DNA of 64,000 bases from Selaginella tamariscina (lineage: Eukaryota; Streptophyta; Lycopodiopsida; Selaginellales; Selaginellaceae), in assembly GCA_003024785.1 (NCBI GenBank), contig PUQB01000167.1, positions 124,001-188,000 of the forward strand. The letters are read 5' to 3'. The notes beneath the pieces were generated by a model that worked only from the letters and a program-made list of their open reading frames with translations, searched no databases and was not told where the DNA came from. Below are positions 60,641-64,000 of this stretch, one piece after another; the stretch's first letter is position 1; each line of letters starts with the position of its first letter. The translations under genes were made by a program, and so were the position numbers.

Positions 60641-63600
60641 TTTATATCGTTTTATAGAAATGCATGCGTATATACGGGTATGTATATATAATATGCACTC
60701 TACACACATTGTATGAACTGCTAGTGGTTTTTCCTTAGAAGAAACCAATACATTATTCTAAGAAGAAGTAGTTTTTGTTTTTTATGTTAAAGTTTAAAAG
60801 ACACACTCTTTCAGTGAAATACATCGATAGTAAATAAATAATATGAGAGTATGACTTTGAAAATGTAATGTGATTATTAATAACAATTTAAATAAAATAT
60901 TATTAGGGATCCTAGTGTCGAATCGAAATAAGAATAAGAGAGATATAAAATCAAGCGTATTAGTATTAAATAGAAAATAATTTAATGTTCTTTCTTATGC
61001 CATTATAATAATAATTTCTTAATCGTATTTATAGTATAATCTTATAATGTTTTTATACACTTATAATTACTCGTATTCGTAATTTATTCTTAGATTTTCT
61101 TATGTATATTATTTTTATATCTTTCATAATAAAATAATAACTATTCTTATCTAATAGCATGATTATTATTTAACTATGAGTTTTATTTTTTTTTAAATGT
61201 AACGATTTTTGGTTATAATGATGTTCAGACCTAAAAAAGTACTTTTAGAGAAGCAGCTCGATATTCTCTCGATATCGTGAATACACTAGATAGTAATATT
61301 CGGATTAATAACATTAGAAATTTTCTACTATAATTAAGTAAAAACGATTGCACTGAGCATATACACAATATATTATTGTTATTATCATCTACAGTCTAGC
61401 AATTTCTGCATATTAGCTATATCAATTTGAAGGATTTATCTATTACATACACATCTTGAGTATGTAAAGAATGTAAATGGGCATATACACATGCATGCAT
61501 GGAGTCTACAAGTCCACATGCACCATAGGTTATTCTATTCCTGTTGAAGAAGAAAAGGTGCAGTACACAGATGTTACCCCAGAAGGTGTGTTTTGATTAC
61601 ATGTTTTAGATTATATTAAGTCAGATTGCTATATATTCTCATTCAACAATAGTTACACACTTTATACAGGTGAGTGCACCGGTTTTGTTTATACTGAAAG
61701 TGGAGACTCGTTGCAGATTTTAATCAAACAAAACATTTATAAGGTTTATAAGTCTTTATAATTGAATCGCCCCAGGGTAATAAATTATAAACCCAACGTG
61801 GCACTACGGAGGGTAGCGCGTCGAGAATGAATCGTGTGTACGTATCTATATTCAACAATCCATTTCACATCCGTTTTAAATCTTAAATACATGTGACACT
61901 GTGGGCCGTTGGATTATGCATATGTCGTATAGAAGTGATTACATTTAATAATTGTGATCATTCACATGGTAGTATCTTTACGGCTGGATTAAACATGGAG
62001 TGTTTATTCCAGGGTGCTTAACATAAATTAGGTTAAGAAGTTAATGGGTAAGGGTTTTAAAATGACCACGTTAAGGATAATAATAAAATTAAAAATCATT
62101 AAATAATTAAGCTTATTCATAAGTATCTAAATAAATCTAAAAGAAGATTAAAAATCTAATTTAAGAATAAATTTACCAAATTAAATATAATAATTCAATT
62201 AAGAATAATTAAATAATTAAACTCATGTACAAGAATTTACAAATAAATTCATTATGTTAAACATAACAAGTGAAAGATTTAACTTAAGTAAATTAAGAAT
62301 AATAATTGGGTTAAAAGTTTAACTTATGAGTTAAACTTATTAAATTAAAAGTCGTTAAATAATTAAGCCCATGCATGAATAAACTTAAAACCTTAAGGAT
62401 AAATTCATTATGTTAAATAGTTATTAAATCCAGTGAAAAAATAAATAATTTGAACCATCTCCTAACCTAAATTAAATTAAATAATAACGACAGTATCTTT
62501 TTTGAACATCAAAGTCAGTTTTAAATATGCTGTTCTTCCTCACAAAGAAAGCTAGGTAAGCTAAGAAAAAATAACAATGTAGATAACATGTTAATATATA
62601 AAAATGTATATGAAAATTCCTTAAATCAAAAATTAAATTGGACCACTGAATACAAAGTAAGCAAAAACATTTTTGTTTGATTTTATAATTTTTTTAAACT
62701 CAAGTGGAACTAATTTATAGTTTTTTTTTTTTCTAGTTTCACCGGTTGGATAATAAGTTATTAATTTTTAAAGTTCGAATGAAAAAATAAATTAAATGTT
62801 ACAAATCCATCTTAAAAATAATTTTATTAAGTTAACAATAACAATTAAATTAAGACTCCAATTTAAAAATAAACTTATTAAATTAAAAATAATAATTAAA
62901 TTAAAAATTTATTCATTAATTAATAAAAGAATTAAGCCCACAAAGAGTGAACATGTGTATAGATTCTATGTCTTATCTTAGTTATGGTCTTACATTTTAA
63001 AATTAATAATATGTTTTTAATATATACTTGTAACATATTAATACAATAATATAATATTCATAATATATTTAAAAAGTATACATAATATGTAATGTGGGTT
63101 TATTCATGAATAAATAATAAATATTCATTTTATATTTAATAATATATAAATGGATTTCAAACATTTTATGAAGCTATATATAAAAACATAAATTAATAAT
63201 ATAATAATATGGTAAATATAACAAATTGTCTCATAATTGTCTTTCATACATAAATAAGTACATATATAATTATGCCTAAAAGTCAAATAGTGCTTCTATG
63301 TTATATGAAAAGACATTTGTTTACCCCAGAATTCTAAGGTGATTCTATAGTATAATAAAGATTAAATTAAGTATTTTAAATTTAATAATGCTCAGATCTA
63401 GAGTTTACATATAGGGTTCTCATTCTTTAAAAGAATATACCTGTTGATCCATTCTATAAAAGAACCCCAAAAATATACCTGTTGATCCATTCTATAAAAG
63501 AACCCCAAAATATACCTGTTGATCCATAACAAATTCGATATAGCATGTATCTAATAAAATGCAATGGCTTGATTGAGAGATTTACTGATAAGGACGCAAA

Positions 63601-64000
63601 GAAAGAGTGGAAACATGTGATCTATTGTATCTCCGTGTTTCAAGCGCTACAAAATCATTCCTAAGTACTTAAATCGGTGAACATATCTCCAATACCGGAA
63701 AACTACATGTCAACTGACCTCCAGTAACTATTACTACCACTGCAGACTATAGTAAATTTAATCTAACGGTTAGCATTGCCCAGATCAAATGTACAAAACA
63801 ATAAACAAAAAAAGACCCAGTTAACCCTTGTCCTTGGTCACACTCCAAAGGCCCTTTGTTACTAGCTTAAGACAAGAATAAAAGCAAGGATCCACGATTC
63901 CATGCACCCAAGATATCAAATTTTTATTATTATTCTTACAAATACCCTTTTTATTAAATTAAAATATCCTTATTCACGACATTAATTAGTTTTGAAGACT
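60641..64000. other. AT-rich intergenic region without a gene
   Basis: I see no supportable gene. Much of 62040-62480 and 62780-62940 repeats loose words such as AAATTAAGAATAATAA and TTAAACTTAT, so the open frame at 62796-62981 is low-complexity. The tandem repeat at 63435-63527 is listed separately. Confidence 0.65.
63435..63527. repeat. Tandem repeat, about 37-38 bp, 2.5 copies
   Basis: ATATACCTGTTGATCCAT recurs at 63435, 63473 and 63510, with TTCTATAAAAGAACCCCAAA between the copies. Units are almost identical, so the duplication is recent. Confidence 0.93.

Overview
The window looks like a land-plant nuclear chromosome. It is AT-rich, its genes contain GT-AG introns, one gene is a plant-type PLS-class PPR protein, and about half the sequence is Ty3/gypsy LTR retrotransposons with a CACTA-type transposase and small DNA elements. 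A seedless plant such as a lycophyte is my guess, based on the PPR built from a long run of S-type motifs and a chromovirus whose chromodomain resembles the Tf1/sushi/Tcn1 group. That taxonomic guess is inference only.

Layout. 1-5857 is AT-rich intergenic sequence with old diverged duplications. 5858-18507 is a decayed chromovirus (tRNA-iMet-type primer site, chromodomain, target duplication TCTTG), split in its reverse transcriptase by a second, minus-strand chromovirus at 8929-14763 (target duplication TGCCA). 18508-21327 has no gene I can support. 21328-27456 is an old minus-strand element whose LTRs enclose an RNase H-like domain, gag, protease and the start of RT, in that unusual order; a solo LTR (24217-25899, target duplication CAATG) sits inside it. 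27846-35567 is a minus-strand CACTA-type (tnp2) transposase gene with introns, interrupted near its start by a short non-autonomous retrotransposon (30811-35541). 35645-36182 is a small inverted-repeat element holding a 39-bp-stem hairpin. 36380-44100 is an unrecognised SAM-like-domain coding region interrupted by a nearly intact chromovirus (37032-43403, target duplication GGGAG), a relative of the one at 8929-14763. 43404-49085 is otherwise AT-rich and holds an Emigrant-like MITE.

The gene-bearing part is 49086-60264, all on the minus strand: an unrecognised coiled-coil gene with a frame break (49086-50267), a 652-residue PPR protein (50391-52349), and a multi-exon gene for a nuclear PHD-finger, CCHC-knuckle and RS-rich protein (54349-60264) with tandemly duplicated 69-nt exons. 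60265-64000 is AT-rich and without a recognisable gene.

The nesting gives an order of events: decayed elements were hit by younger ones, and several insertions landed in coding sequence of other elements or genes. The most notable signal is in the two related chromoviruses. They lack a tRNA primer site next to the LTR. Instead, the sequence just inside the 5' LTR is complementary over 13-16 nt to a segment of the LTR lying about 30 nt downstream of a TATA-like box, which is the signature expected for self-primed reverse transcription.
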